Shown here: positions 1 through 8,278 of the stretch, piece by piece | Layout: each line of letters opens with the position of its first letter | How positions within the stretch are numbered: position 1 is the stretch's first letter | Assembly (NCBI GenBank): GCA_913776795.1 | Contig: CAJYRH010000454.1 | Span: 1-8,278, forward strand | From: an uncultured Pseudorhodoferax sp. | Lineage (GTDB): Bacteria; Pseudomonadota; Gammaproteobacteria; Burkholderiales; Burkholderiaceae | Reading direction: 5' to 3' | DNA length: 8,278 bases | The notes under the pieces: model-generated | The model's input: only the letters and a program-made list of their open reading frames with translations | Database searches by the model: none | What the model was told of the DNA's origin: nothing | Translations under genes and position numbers: made by a program

Positions 1-613
1 CCACGCTGTTCAACGCCATCACGGGCGACTTTCCGCCGACCGCCGGGCGCATCCGTTTCTTTGGCGAGGACATCACGGCGCTGCCGCCGCACGAGCGCAT
101 CCGCAAGGGGCTGCGGCGCACCTACCAGTCCTCGCTGCTGTTCCGCGAGCTGAGCGTGCGGGACAACCTGTTCCTGGCGGTGCGTGGCGTGGCCAACGGG
201 CGCTTCAGCCTGCGGCGTGCCGGTGCCACGCACGGCTCGGCGCTTGCGACCGAGGAACTGCTGGAGCGCGCCCGGCTGACCCACATCGCCGACACGCTGG
301 TCGCCGACCTCGCGCACGGCCAGCAGCGCCAGCTGGAGATCGGCATGGCGCTGGCCGGCGCGCCGCGGCTGATCCTGTTTGACGAGCCGGCCGCCGGGCT
401 GTCGCCGGCCGAGCGGCGCGAACTTGTCGCGCTGCTCAACGCGCTGCCGGCCCACATGGGCTTCGTGATCATCGAGCACGACCTGGACATCGCGCTGCGC
501 GTGACCGAGAAGGTGACGGTGATGCACAACGGCCGCGTGCTCAAGACCGGCACGCCGGCCGAGATCGAGAACGACGCCGAGGTGCAGGCCATCTACATGG
601 GAGGACGCCACTG

Positions 614-614
<1 letters not shown>
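1..614 (+). CDS. LivG-type ABC transporter ATP-binding protein (5' truncated by window)
   Basis: This is the C-terminal part (203 residues, reading from base 3) of a cytoplasmic ATPase that would power a branched-chain-amino-acid-type (HAAT) importer. The first visible residues, TLFNAITG, directly follow where the Walker A lysine should be, so about 45 residues lie upstream. Visible motifs, numbered from the fragment start, are the Q-loop (Gln42 in RTYQSSLLF), the ABC signature as [12 protein letters not shown] (from residue 103, a LivG-like variant of LSGGQ), Walker B LILFDEP with Asp127 and Glu128, and the switch histidine His159 in IIEHD. The C-terminus ([15 protein letters not shown]) resembles the usual LivG ending. 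Its TGA overlaps the next gene's ATG by one base. Pairing with the LivF-type protein that follows is the standard HAAT order. The substrate is unknown: HAAT systems carry amino acids, amides, urea and aromatic acids. Confidence 0.93.
599..604 (+). promoter_or_regulatory. Ribosome binding site for the LivF/Tm-1 fusion gene
   Basis: GGGAGG lies 9 bases before the ATG at 614, inside the last codons of the LivG-type gene. It fixes the start of the fusion gene and, with the TGATG overlap, points to translational coupling of the two ATPases. Confidence 0.7.
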
Positions 615-2801
<2,187 letters not shown>

Positions 2802-2824
<23 letters not shown>

Positions 2825-3632
2825 ACTGCTGCGGCGCTTTCGCGCCAAGGTCGCCGCGGGCCGGCCGCTGATCGGCGGTGGTGCCGGCACGGGCCTGTCG
2901 GCCAAGTGCGAGGAGGCCGGCGGCATCGACCTGATCGTGATCTACAACTCGGGCCGCTACCGCATGGCCGGGCGCGGCTCGCTGGCGGGCCTCCTGGCCT
3001 ACGGCAACGCCAACGAGATCGTCTGCGAGATGGCGCGCGAGGTGCTGCCCGTGGTGAAGGACGTGCCGGTGCTGGCCGGGGTGAACGGCACCGACCCCTT
3101 CATGATCCCCGAGCAGTTTCTGCGCCGCCTGGTCGACCTGGGCTTCTCGGGCATCCAGAACTTTCCCACCGTGGGCCTGATCGACGGTACCTTCCGCGCC
3201 AACCTCGAAGAAACCGGCATGGGCTACGGCCTGGAGGTGGAGATGGTGCGCCGGGCCCGCGCCATGGACCTGTTGACCACGCCCTACGTGTTCTGCGAGG
3301 CCGATGCGCGCGCGATGGCCGAGGCCGGCGCCGACATCGTGGTCTGCCACCTGGGCCTGACGACTGGCGGCAGCATCGGCGCGGAAACCGCGCTGAAGCT
3401 GGCGGACTGCGTGGCACCCATCAAGGCCTGGGCCGCCGCCGCCAAGGCGGTGAACCCCGACCAGCTCGTGCTCTGCCACGGCGGCCCCATCGCCACGCCT
3501 GAGGACGCGCGCTGGATCCTGGGCCAGTGCCCGGAACTGCACGGCTTCTACGGCGCCAGCTCCATGGAGCGGCTGCCCACCGAAATCGCTTTGACAGAAA
3601 CCACCCGACGCTTCACGGAGATTGCACTATGA
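2802..3632 (+). CDS. TIM-barrel protein, phosphoenolpyruvate hydrolase family (Tm-1 C-terminal half homologue)
   Basis: A 276-residue soluble protein with no signal peptide or membrane segment. It looks like the TIM-barrel family catalogued as 'phosphoenolpyruvate hydrolase' (PF09370-type). Visible family features are a glycine-rich first strand ([12 protein letters not shown], 24-35), the segment [15 protein letters not shown] at 43-57, [11 protein letters not shown] in the middle, [12 protein letters not shown] in the second half, HGGP at 226-229 and a phosphate-site-like [12 protein letters not shown] from 248. The family name rests on an old assignment, so the reaction should be treated as unproven. 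The same fold forms the C-terminal half of tomato Tm-1, while the N-terminal half is homologous to the end of the gene just upstream. The 23-base overlap with that gene and the 4-base ATGA overlap with the flotillin gene show co-translation. The ATG at 2802 was chosen for its AGGAG site. It could be a lyase or aldolase acting on a phosphorylated or keto-acid substrate, but that is inference. Confidence 0.9.
3617..3620 (+). promoter_or_regulatory. Ribosome binding site for the flotillin gene
   Basis: GGAG lies 8 bases before the ATG at 3629. An in-frame reading upstream to 3527 exists but would add residues that do not look like a flotillin N-terminus. This site plus the ATGA overlap settle the start. 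Confidence 0.6.
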
Positions 3633-5320
3633 CCGGCGCTGAATTCGGCAGCTTCCTTCTCGGCCTGATCGTGGTGGCCATCGCCGTGGCCATCGTGGTC
3701 TGGCTGTTCCACTGGCTGTACCTGCGCAGCAGCAAGGAACGCGCCTTCGTGCGCACCGGCATGGGCGGGCAGAAGGTGGTGCTGGGCGGCGGCGCCTTCG
3801 TGCTGCCCATCGTGCACGACGTGATCCCGGTCAACATGAACACCTTGCGGCTGGAGGTCAGCCGCGGCCGCGACAAGGCCCTGATCACCAAGGACCGCAT
3901 GCGCGTGGACGTGATCGCCGAGTTCTACGTGCGCGTGGCGGCCGAGCCCGAGGCCGTGGCCGCCGCCGCCCAGACGCTGGGCCTGCGCACCATGGAGCCC
4001 GAGCAGCTCAAGGAACTCGTGGAAGGCAAGTTCGTCGACGCGCTGCGCACGGCCGCGGCCGAGATGACGATGGAAGAACTGCACGAGAAGCGCGGCAGCT
4101 ACGTCAAGCGCGTGCGCGAGGCCGTGGCCGGCGACCTGACCATGAACGGCCTGGAGCTGGAAGCCGCCTCGCTGACGCAGCTGGACCAGACGGCCATGGA
4201 GTACTTCAACCCCAGCAACGCCTTCGACGCCGAGGGTCTGACGCGGCTGACCGAGCAGATCGAGCGGCGCAAGAAACAGCGCAACGACGTGGAGCAGGAC
4301 ACGCTCATCGCCATCCGCAACAAGAATCTGGAGGCCGAGAAGCTGAGCCTGGACATCGACCGCGAGGCCGAGCAGGCGCGGCTGGCACAGCAGCGCGAGG
4401 TGGAGGTGGCCCGTGCACGCCAGCGCGCCGAGCTGACCAGCGAGCGCGCCCAGCGCGAACAGGATGCCGAGGGCGCGCAGATCACGGCCAAGCAGGCCAT
4501 CGACGCGGCACGCATCCGCAGCGAGCAAAGCCTGGAGCAGGCCCGCATCGCCAAGGAGCGCAGCATCCAGGCGGCCGAGATCGAGCGGCGCCAGGCACTG
4601 GAACTCGCCGAGCAGCAGCGCGCCATCGCGATTGCACGCGAGAGCGAAGCGCTGTCCACGGCCCAGGCCCAGGCCGAGCAGGCGCGCGCCCAGGCCGTCG
4701 CGGCCGAGGAGAAGGTGTTCACCGCGCGCGAAATCGAGATGGCCGAGCGCCGGAAGGCCATCGAGCTGATCGCCGCAGCCCAGGCCGCCGAGCGCGAGGC
4801 GCTGCAGCTGACCACGGCCGCGCAGGCCGAGAAGGCCGCCAGCGCCGACCGCGGCGCCGCCATCCGCGCACAGGCCGAGGCCGATGCCGACGCCGACCGC
4901 ATCAAGGCCCTGGCCGTGCGCGTGCGCGCCGAGATCGAGGCCGAAGCCCAGCGCTGGATGAACGAGGCGCAGAACGTGCTGTCGCCCGAGGCCCGCACCT
5001 CGGCCCTGCGCATGCGCCTGGTCGAGAAGGCCGAGGGCATCATCCGCGAATCGGTGCGGCCGATGGAGAGGATCGAGGGCATCAAGATCCTGCATGTGGA
5101 CGGGCTGGGCGGTGGCGGCTCCGGGGGTGGCGATGGCGGTGGCGGCGGCTTTGCCGATGGCGTGGTCAACTCTGCGCTGCGCTTCCGCGCGCAGGCGCCG
5201 CTGGTGGACCAGCTGCTGCGCGAGATCGGGCTGGACGCGGGCGACATCCAGCGGCTGGCCGGCGCCAGCTCCGGCGCCAACGCTGCCCTGCCTCCGGCCC
5301 AGCAGAAGTCTGAAGCATGA
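3629..5320 (+). CDS. Flotillin family (YqiK-type) SPFH membrane protein
   Basis: A 563-residue membrane scaffold protein. The N-terminus has one hydrophobic helix (about 9-32) followed by positive charges (RSSKER), giving an N-anchored protein with a large soluble body. Residues about 35-215 are the SPFH/band-7 domain. The segment [13 protein letters not shown] (192-204) is characteristic of the YqiK-like flotillin branch. Residues about 205-475 form a long Ala/Glu/Gln/Arg-rich coiled coil. A short domain then leads into a Gly/Ser/Asp-rich stretch near 491-508, and a last helical segment carries [13 protein letters not shown]. coli YqiK has a similar length. Flotillins oligomerise and organise membrane microdomains. 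YqiK-type genes usually sit beside an NfeD-like partner, but none is seen in this window. Placement directly behind the ABC/Tm-1 genes suggests it organises the transporter or associated enzymes, which is inference. Confidence 0.93.
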   Translation: MTGAEFGSFLLGLIVVAIAVAIVVWLFHWLYLRSSKERAFVRTGMGGQKVVLGGGAFVLPIVHDVIPVNMNTLRLEVSRGRDKALITKDRMRVDVIAEFYVRVAAEPEAVAAAAQTLGLRTMEPEQLKELVEGKFVDALRTAAAEMTMEELHEKRGSYVKRVREAVAGDLTMNGLELEAASLTQLDQTAMEYFNPSNAFDAEGLTRLTEQIERRKKQRNDVEQDTLIAIRNKNLEAEKLSLDIDREAEQARLAQQREVEVARARQRAELTSERAQREQDAEGAQITAKQAIDAARIRSEQSLEQARIAKERSIQAAEIERRQALELAEQQRAIAIARESEALSTAQAQAEQARAQAVAAEEKVFTAREIEMAERRKAIELIAAAQAAEREALQLTTAAQAEKAASADRGAAIRAQAEADADADRIKALAVRVRAEIEAEAQRWMNEAQNVLSPEARTSALRMRLVEKAEGIIRESVRPMERIEGIKILHVDGLGGGGSGGGDGGGGGFADGVVNSALRFRAQAPLVDQLLREIGLDAGDIQRLAGASSGANAALPPAQQKSEA

Positions 5321-5405
5321 GCCCCCACGCTCACCACTGCGTGTGTTCGCTGCCCCCCGAGGGGGCGCCAAGTGTCCCTGGGGCGGCCCGGCGGGAGCTT
5401 GCACG
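5321..5405 (+). repeat. GC-rich hairpin spacer, probable dispersed intergenic repeat
   Basis: This 85-base gap is the only sizeable spacer in the operon. It contains two small hairpins: CACGC (5326-5330) with GCGTG (5339-5343) around an 8-base loop, and GCCCCC (5352-5357) with GGGGGC (5361-5366) around the 3-base loop CGA. A further G/C-rich stretch (GGGGCGGCCCGGCGGGAG) runs up to the next start codon. There is no T-tract, so it is not a typical intrinsic terminator. The layout resembles short intergenic repeats that recur in Comamonadaceae genomes. I recall this from memory and only one copy is present here, so copy number is untested. It may stabilise or attenuate the transcript between the flotillin and SRPBCC genes. 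Confidence 0.5.
5393..5397 (+). promoter_or_regulatory. Ribosome binding site for the first SRPBCC gene
   Basis: GGGAG lies 8 bases before the ATG at 5406, within the 3' edge of the hairpin-rich spacer. It rules out the longer reading that would begin inside the flotillin gene. Confidence 0.6.
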
Positions 5406-5840
5406 ATGATCCGCCTGTACGTCTCCACCGTGATCGAGGCTGCGGCCGACAACGTCTGGGCGCGCGTGCGCGACTTCAACGGCCTGCCGCAGTGGCACCC
5501 CGGCATCGCCGACAGCCGCATCGAGAACGGCGAGCCCAGCGACCGCGTGGGCTGCATCCGCCACTTCCACACGCGCGACGGCAGCACCATCCGCGAGCGG
5601 CTGTTGGCGCTGTCCGACTTCGATTTCACGCAGACCTACGAGATCCTGGAAAGTGCCATGGGCGTGGACAACTACGTGGCCACGCTCAAGCTCACGCCCG
5701 TGACCGACGGCAACCGCTGCTTCGCCGAATGGAGTGCCGAATTCGACTGCGACGAAGGGCGGGAACAGGAGCTGACGCGGACCATTGCGGACGGCGTGTT
5801 CCAGGCCGGCTTCAACGCCTTGAAGCAGATGTACCGCTGA
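5406..5840 (+). CDS. SRPBCC (START-like) family protein
   Basis: A 144-residue soluble protein of the polyketide-cyclase/START-like SRPBCC superfamily, which folds around a deep hydrophobic ligand pocket. Evidence is the N-terminal strand plus VWARVRDFNGLPQWHPGI (about 18-35), the central GCIRHF strand followed by DGSTIRERLL, a YVATLKLTPVTDG strand pair, and a C-terminal helix (about 120-144) as expected for the fold. The length is typical for a single-domain member. It lies 85 bases after the flotillin gene and 7 bases before a paralogue, with which it shares roughly 60 identical positions by eye, so the pair looks like an old tandem duplication. Members bind or cyclise lipids, polyketides or aromatics. 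No catalytic residue can be assigned, so a ligand-binding or cyclase role is only inferred. Confidence 0.85.
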   Translation: MIRLYVSTVIEAAADNVWARVRDFNGLPQWHPGIADSRIENGEPSDRVGCIRHFHTRDGSTIRERLLALSDFDFTQTYEILESAMGVDNYVATLKLTPVTDGNRCFAEWSAEFDCDEGREQELTRTIADGVFQAGFNALKQMYR

Positions 5841-5847
5841 ACCCGGC

Positions 5848-7308
5848 ATGCTGCAGAAGGTCGTCCGTTCCACCGTCATCGACGCGCCCATCGAACGCGT
5901 CTGGGCGGTGCTGCGCGATTTCAACAGCCACGACCAGTGGCACGACGTGGTGGACCAGAGCCGCATCGAGGGCGGCGAGCGCAGCGACCAGCTGGGCTGC
6001 GTGCGCAGCTTCTCGCTCAAGGACGGCAACCGCATCCGCGAGCAGCTGCTGACGCTGGACGACAAGCTCTACAAGAGCACCTACTGCATCGTCGAAGCCA
6101 CGGTGCCGCTGCAGCGCTACGTGGCCACCGTCACGCTCAAGCCCGTGACCGACGGCGACCGCACCTTCTGGCACTGGGAATCGACCTTCGCCACGCCGCC
6201 CGGACGCGAGCGCGAGCTGCGCGAGATGGTGGCACAGGGCGTGTACGAGGCCGGCTTCGCCAACCTGCGCCGGCATCTGCAGCGCGGTGGCGACCTGCGA
6301 ACGCCCGGCCAGGCCGCGATGCCGGTGGCCATCGCGCTGCCCACGCGCCGCGTGGTGCTGCAGGCGTATGGCGACGCGCGGCAGATGCGCCTGGAGGACG
6401 CCGAGGCGCCGCCGCCGGCCCCGGGCCAGGTGCGCATCCGCCAGCGCGCCATCGGCCTGAACTACATCGACGTGTACCTGCGCAAGGGCCAGGTCCCCGG
6501 CATGCTGGCGCCCGGCGGCACGCCCGGCATGGAAGCCGCCGGCGCGGTACTGGACTGCGGCCAGGGCGTGCACGGCTTTCTGCGCGACGAACGCGTGGCC
6601 TACCTGGGTCCGCAACCAGGCGCGTACACCGGCGTGCGCAACGTGCCGGCCGCCTGGCTGGTGCGGCTGCCGCCCGCGGTGGACGACGAGGTGGCCGCCG
6701 CCCTGCTGCTCAAGGGCCTGACGGCCGACGCGCTGCTGCACGACGTGGCGCCGGTGAAACCGGGCGCGCGCTGGCTGGTCCACGCCGCCGCGGGCGCGCT
6801 GGGCCAGGTGCTGTGCCAATGGGCCAGCCGCCTGGGCGCACGCGTGGTGGGCACCGTCTCCAGCGAGGCCAAGGCCCGCATCGCGCGCGCGCACGGCTGC
6901 GCCGAGGTGATCGTCACGGCCGACTACCGCTTCGCCGACGCCGTGCAGGCCCTGGGCGGTGCCGACGTGATCGTCGACGGCCTGGGCCGGCAGGCGCAGC
7001 AGGAGAACCTGGCCGCGCTGGCGCCCTGCGGCCACTGGGTCAGCCTGGGCCAGGCCAGCGGCCCGGTCGCACCGCTGGACCCGGACGCGCTGCTGATGAA
7101 GTCCGCCACCTTCTCGCGCCCCATCGTGTTCGCCTACGTGGCGCAGCCGCAGGCACTGGCGCGCCGCGCCGCGCGCGTGTGGGCGGCGCTGGCCGATGGC
7201 AGCATCACGCTGCCCACCATCGAGCGCTTCACGCTGGAGAGCGCGGCCCAGGCGCATGAGCGGCTGGAGTCGCGCGAGCGCAGCGGCGCCCTCGTCCTGA
7301 TCCCCTGA
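5848..7308 (+). CDS. SRPBCC domain fused to a zinc-independent quinone oxidoreductase
   Basis: A 486-residue two-domain protein. Residues 1-146 are an SRPBCC domain paralogous to the preceding gene, with shared blocks STVI, VW, RDFN, SRIE, IRE, YVAT and PVTDG. Residues about 160-486 form a complete medium-chain reductase of the quinone oxidoreductase (QOR) type: GLNYIDVYLRKG from 203, a PGMEAAGAV segment, a LLLKGLTADALL segment and the nucleotide-binding loop AAAGALGQ at 313-320, which suits NADPH. The usual zinc ligands are not apparent, as expected for QOR. This family reduces quinones or enones by one- or two-electron transfer. The start has no good ribosome site and lies 7 bases after the previous stop, so translation is probably coupled. 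An in-frame ATG (M158, base 6319) marks where a separate QOR would begin, so the fusion may have arisen by loss of a stop. A weak AGG precedes that ATG, so some separate QOR product is possible. Confidence 0.9.
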   Translation: MLQKVVRSTVIDAPIERVWAVLRDFNSHDQWHDVVDQSRIEGGERSDQLGCVRSFSLKDGNRIREQLLTLDDKLYKSTYCIVEATVPLQRYVATVTLKPVTDGDRTFWHWESTFATPPGRERELREMVAQGVYEAGFANLRRHLQRGGDLRTPGQAAMPVAIALPTRRVVLQAYGDARQMRLEDAEAPPPAPGQVRIRQRAIGLNYIDVYLRKGQVPGMLAPGGTPGMEAAGAVLDCGQGVHGFLRDERVAYLGPQPGAYTGVRNVPAAWLVRLPPAVDDEVAAALLLKGLTADALLHDVAPVKPGARWLVHAAAGALGQVLCQWASRLGARVVGTVSSEAKARIARAHGCAEVIVTADYRFADAVQALGGADVIVDGLGRQAQQENLAALAPCGHWVSLGQASGPVAPLDPDALLMKSATFSRPIVFAYVAQPQALARRAARVWAALADGSITLPTIERFTLESAAQAHERLESRERSGALVLIP

Positions 7309-7313
7309 AGGAG
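7308..7313 (+). promoter_or_regulatory. Ribosome binding site for the VOC gene
   Basis: AAGGAG begins on the last base of the preceding stop codon and lies 6 bases before the ATG at 7320. It is the strongest ribosome site in the operon and fixes the VOC start. Confidence 0.75.
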
Positions 7314-7319
7314 CACCCC

Positions 7320-7697
7320 ATGATCCTCGGCATGAACCACTTCACCGTGATCGCACAGGACCCGCAGGCCACGATGGAGTTCTACACCGGCATGATCGGA
7401 CTAAAGGAGGGCTTTCGCCCCGACCTGGGCTTCCGTGGCGCCTGGCTGTACGGGGAGGACACGAAGCACGCCATCCTGCACGTCTACTTCGACCGGCCCG
7501 TGCCGGCGCAGCGTGCCGGCGTGATCGACCACATGGCGTTCACGGCCAAGGGCCTCAGGGAGGTCAAGGCGCGCTTCGATGCTGCCGGCTGGAAGTACGA
7601 CCTGCGGCGGCAGGCTGGCGCGCTGTGGCAGCTCTTTTGCCACGACCCGAACGGGGCCAAGGTGGAGCTGGACTTCGACAAGGCCGAGGAGCCGTAG
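7320..7697 (+). CDS. VOC family metalloprotein (glyoxalase/dioxygenase/FosA superfamily)
   Basis: A 125-residue vicinal-oxygen-chelate protein built from two beta-alpha-beta-beta-beta modules. The first module starts MNHFTVIAQDPQATMEFY and the second starts at IDHMAF. Likely metal ligands are His7, His71 and Glu116 (in KVELDF), the same spacing pattern seen in single-chain VOC enzymes that dimerise to form the site. HDPNGAKVEL near 108-117 is the classic C-terminal VOC signature. Members include lactoylglutathione lyases, fosfomycin-modifying enzymes and extradiol dioxygenases, and nothing here separates these roles. It starts 11 bases after the SRPBCC-QOR stop and is the last plus-strand gene, ending 14 bases before the convergent brnA stop. 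In this context a catabolic or detoxifying role towards the quinone reductase's substrate seems more likely than antibiotic resistance, by inference. Confidence 0.88.
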   Translation: MILGMNHFTVIAQDPQATMEFYTGMIGLKEGFRPDLGFRGAWLYGEDTKHAILHVYFDRPVPAQRAGVIDHMAFTAKGLREVKARFDAAGWKYDLRRQAGALWQLFCHDPNGAKVELDFDKAEEP

Positions 7698-7711
7698 CGC
7701 GCAGAGCCGCC

Positions 7712-7978
7712 TCACGCCGCGCGGAGTTCCTCCCGCAGGATCTTGCGCAGCGTCGCGGCGGTGACCGGCTTGTCGGCTTTGCCTTCAGCCTTCGCCGGCG
7801 CCATGGCAGCGCGCAGCGCCGCATTGATCAGGGTCTGGTAGCCGCCCCCCTGCTCCTCGGCCTGCGCGCGGAAGAACTCGATCACGTCATCGTCCAGCAT
7901 GATCGTGATGCGGGTTTTGCCGGCGGACGCGATCACCGCGCCCCGCTTGGCCTTGCTGAAGTTGTACTCATCACGCAT
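7712..7978 (-). CDS. brnA: BrnA-type ribbon-helix-helix antitoxin
   Basis: An 88-residue DNA-binding antitoxin that should neutralise BrnT and repress the pair's promoter. The N-terminus (YNFSKAKRGAV, 5-15) and the core KTRITIMLDDDVIEFFRAQ (21-39) followed by GGGYQTLINAALR (44-56) are hallmark BrnA. The strand TRITIML (22-28) would contact DNA, and helices about 29-42 and 47-57 complete the fold. A charged tail (about 60-88), longer than the minimal fold, is probably the toxin-binding or flexible part. The ATG at 7978 was chosen because GGAG lies 7 bases upstream. An in-frame GTG at 7999 would add seven residues but has no comparable site. It overlaps the end of brnT by 8 bases, the typical toxin-first arrangement. 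It is convergent with the VOC gene, with only 14 bases between the stops. Confidence 0.93.
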   Translation of the reverse strand: MRDEYNFSKAKRGAVIASAGKTRITIMLDDDVIEFFRAQAEEQGGGYQTLINAALRAAMAPAKAEGKADKPVTAATLRKILREELRAA

Positions 7979-8237
7979 GGTATTGCTCCGTCTCGCCACG
8001 ACTGGCTTTGCGCGCGGAGATCAACCGGGTGCGGTCGCCGCGCGGTGTGTGAACCACCACCAGAATCCGGCCGAGTGCGTCCATGCCCAGTGTCACGAAC
8101 CGCTGCTCGCCTTGCGCATCCGGGTCTTCCATGGTCAGCGCATTGGCGTCGCGCAGCGCCTGCTCGGCATGCGCGAAGCTGACGCGGTGCTTGCGCAGGT
8201 TGGTCCGCGCCTTGGCTGGATCGAACTCGATGTCCAC
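7971..8237 (-). CDS. brnT: BrnT-type toxin (RelE-like fold ribonuclease)
   Basis: An 88-residue toxin of the BrnT family, known from Brucella as a small RNase-type translation inhibitor with a RelE-like fold. Family features are the N-terminus DIEFDPAKARTNLRKHRVSF (2-21), a central acidic helix and loop, GEQRFVTLGMD (43-53), the strand ILVVVHT and the C-terminal block RLISARKASRGETEQY (71-86), including the conserved arginine/lysine and glutamate. No ATG fits. GTG at 8237 starts the protein exactly where BrnT proteins usually begin, while a TTG at 8243 would add two residues. The predicted transcription start lies at about 8239, so GTG would give a nearly leaderless mRNA. The gene overlaps brnA by 8 bases. 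Both genes share the AT-rich promoter at the window edge. Confidence 0.92.
   Translation of the reverse strand: MDIEFDPAKARTNLRKHRVSFAHAEQALRDANALTMEDPDAQGEQRFVTLGMDALGRILVVVHTPRGDRTRLISARKASRGETEQYHA
7986..7989 (-). promoter_or_regulatory. Ribosome binding site for brnA
   Basis: GGAG on the minus strand lies 7 bases before the ATG at 7978, inside the end of brnT. It decides the antitoxin start in favour of the ATG. Confidence 0.65.
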
Positions 8238-8245
8238 AAGCAAGG

Positions 8246-8273
8246 ATTATGCATATCCAATGCATATTTTCAA
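8246..8273 (-). promoter_or_regulatory. brnT: Predicted sigma-70 promoter of brnTA
   Basis: On the minus strand, TTGAAA (8273-8268) matches the -35 consensus at five of six bases. CATAAT (8251-8246) matches the -10 consensus at five of six, with a 16-base spacer. The region is strikingly AT-rich compared with the rest of the window. Transcription would start near 8239, a few bases from the proposed GTG start. Confidence 0.65.
8249..8267 (-). promoter_or_regulatory. Candidate BrnA operator: two direct repeats within the promoter
   Basis: Read on the minus strand, ATATGCAT occurs twice (8267-8260 and 8256-8249) separated by TGG. The copies are 11 bases apart, about one helical turn, and each holds the self-complementary core ATGCAT. 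They fill the space between the -35 and -10 boxes. Ribbon-helix-helix dimers commonly bind such paired half-sites, and BrnA-type antitoxins repress their own promoter. Assignment to BrnA is inference. Confidence 0.6.
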
Positions 8274-8278
8274 CAGCC

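Noticed and set aside
5094..5405. Upstream extension of the first SRPBCC gene into the flotillin gene
   Set aside because: The added residues are in a shadow frame of the Gly-rich flotillin tail. The ATG at 5406 has a GGGAG site and matches the family N-terminus.
3548..5629. 693-codon open frame on the minus strand opposite the flotillin gene
   Set aside because: It spans two real plus-strand genes and the spacer, and the predicted protein is compositionally biased without recognisable domains.
7402..7410. Near-perfect ribosome-site sequence TAAAGGAGG inside the VOC gene
   Set aside because: No suitable start codon follows at the right distance, and it encodes residues around LKEG of the VOC domain. 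It is probably chance.
7320..7697. Fosfomycin resistance (FosA) assignment for the VOC protein
   Set aside because: The metal-ligand layout is shared across VOC enzymes and I see no FosA-specific residues or resistance context.
7698..7723. Possible hairpin CGCGC/GCGCG between the VOC and brnA stops
   Set aside because: The stem is only 5 base pairs with a 16-base loop and no T-tract. It is too weak to call a terminator for either strand.
7625..8182. 185-codon plus-strand open frame across brnA and brnT
   Set aside because: It is antisense to two well-supported toxin-antitoxin genes and has Arg/Ala-rich shadow composition.

Overview
The window is very GC-rich, with strong G/C preference at third codon positions and tightly packed genes. 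Protein styles (LivG/LivF-type ABC ATPases, a BrnT/BrnA module) and a GC-rich hairpin spacer at 5321-5405 suggest a betaproteobacterium, most likely Burkholderiales/Comamonadaceae. That placement is judged by eye only.

Positions 1-7697 hold seven plus-strand genes that read as one operon, because every junction is an overlap or short gap except one 85-base spacer. In order they are: (1) the C-terminal four fifths of a LivG-type ABC ATPase, cut by the window start just after Walker A; (2) a 736-residue fusion of a complete LivF-type ATPase to a Tm-1-like (UPF0261) domain; (3) a 276-residue TIM-barrel protein of the 'phosphoenolpyruvate hydrolase' family; (4) a YqiK-type flotillin with one membrane segment; (5) a small SRPBCC protein; (6) a second, paralogous SRPBCC domain fused to a full-length zinc-independent quinone oxidoreductase; and (7) a small VOC-fold metalloenzyme.

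The tomato antiviral protein Tm-1 is a single chain made of the same two domains found here in gene 2 (C-terminal part) and gene 3. The two bacterial products therefore probably act together. The LivG/LivF pair implies a branched-chain-amino-acid-type (HAAT) importer, with permeases and binding protein expected upstream of the window. My inference is an uptake-plus-processing operon for an unidentified small organic molecule. In it, one ATPase subunit carries the Tm-1 domain at the membrane and the SRPBCC, quinone reductase and VOC proteins act on the substrate or its products. The substrate cannot be read from the sequence.

Positions 7712-8278 carry an unrelated, convergent minus-strand unit: a type II toxin-antitoxin pair, brnT (toxin, first) overlapping brnA (ribbon-helix-helix antitoxin). 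The AT-rich right edge holds its likely promoter. Two copies of an 8-base direct repeat sit between the -35 and -10 boxes and are a candidate autoregulatory operator. No rRNA, tRNA, CRISPR array, insertion sequence or convincing terminator was seen.
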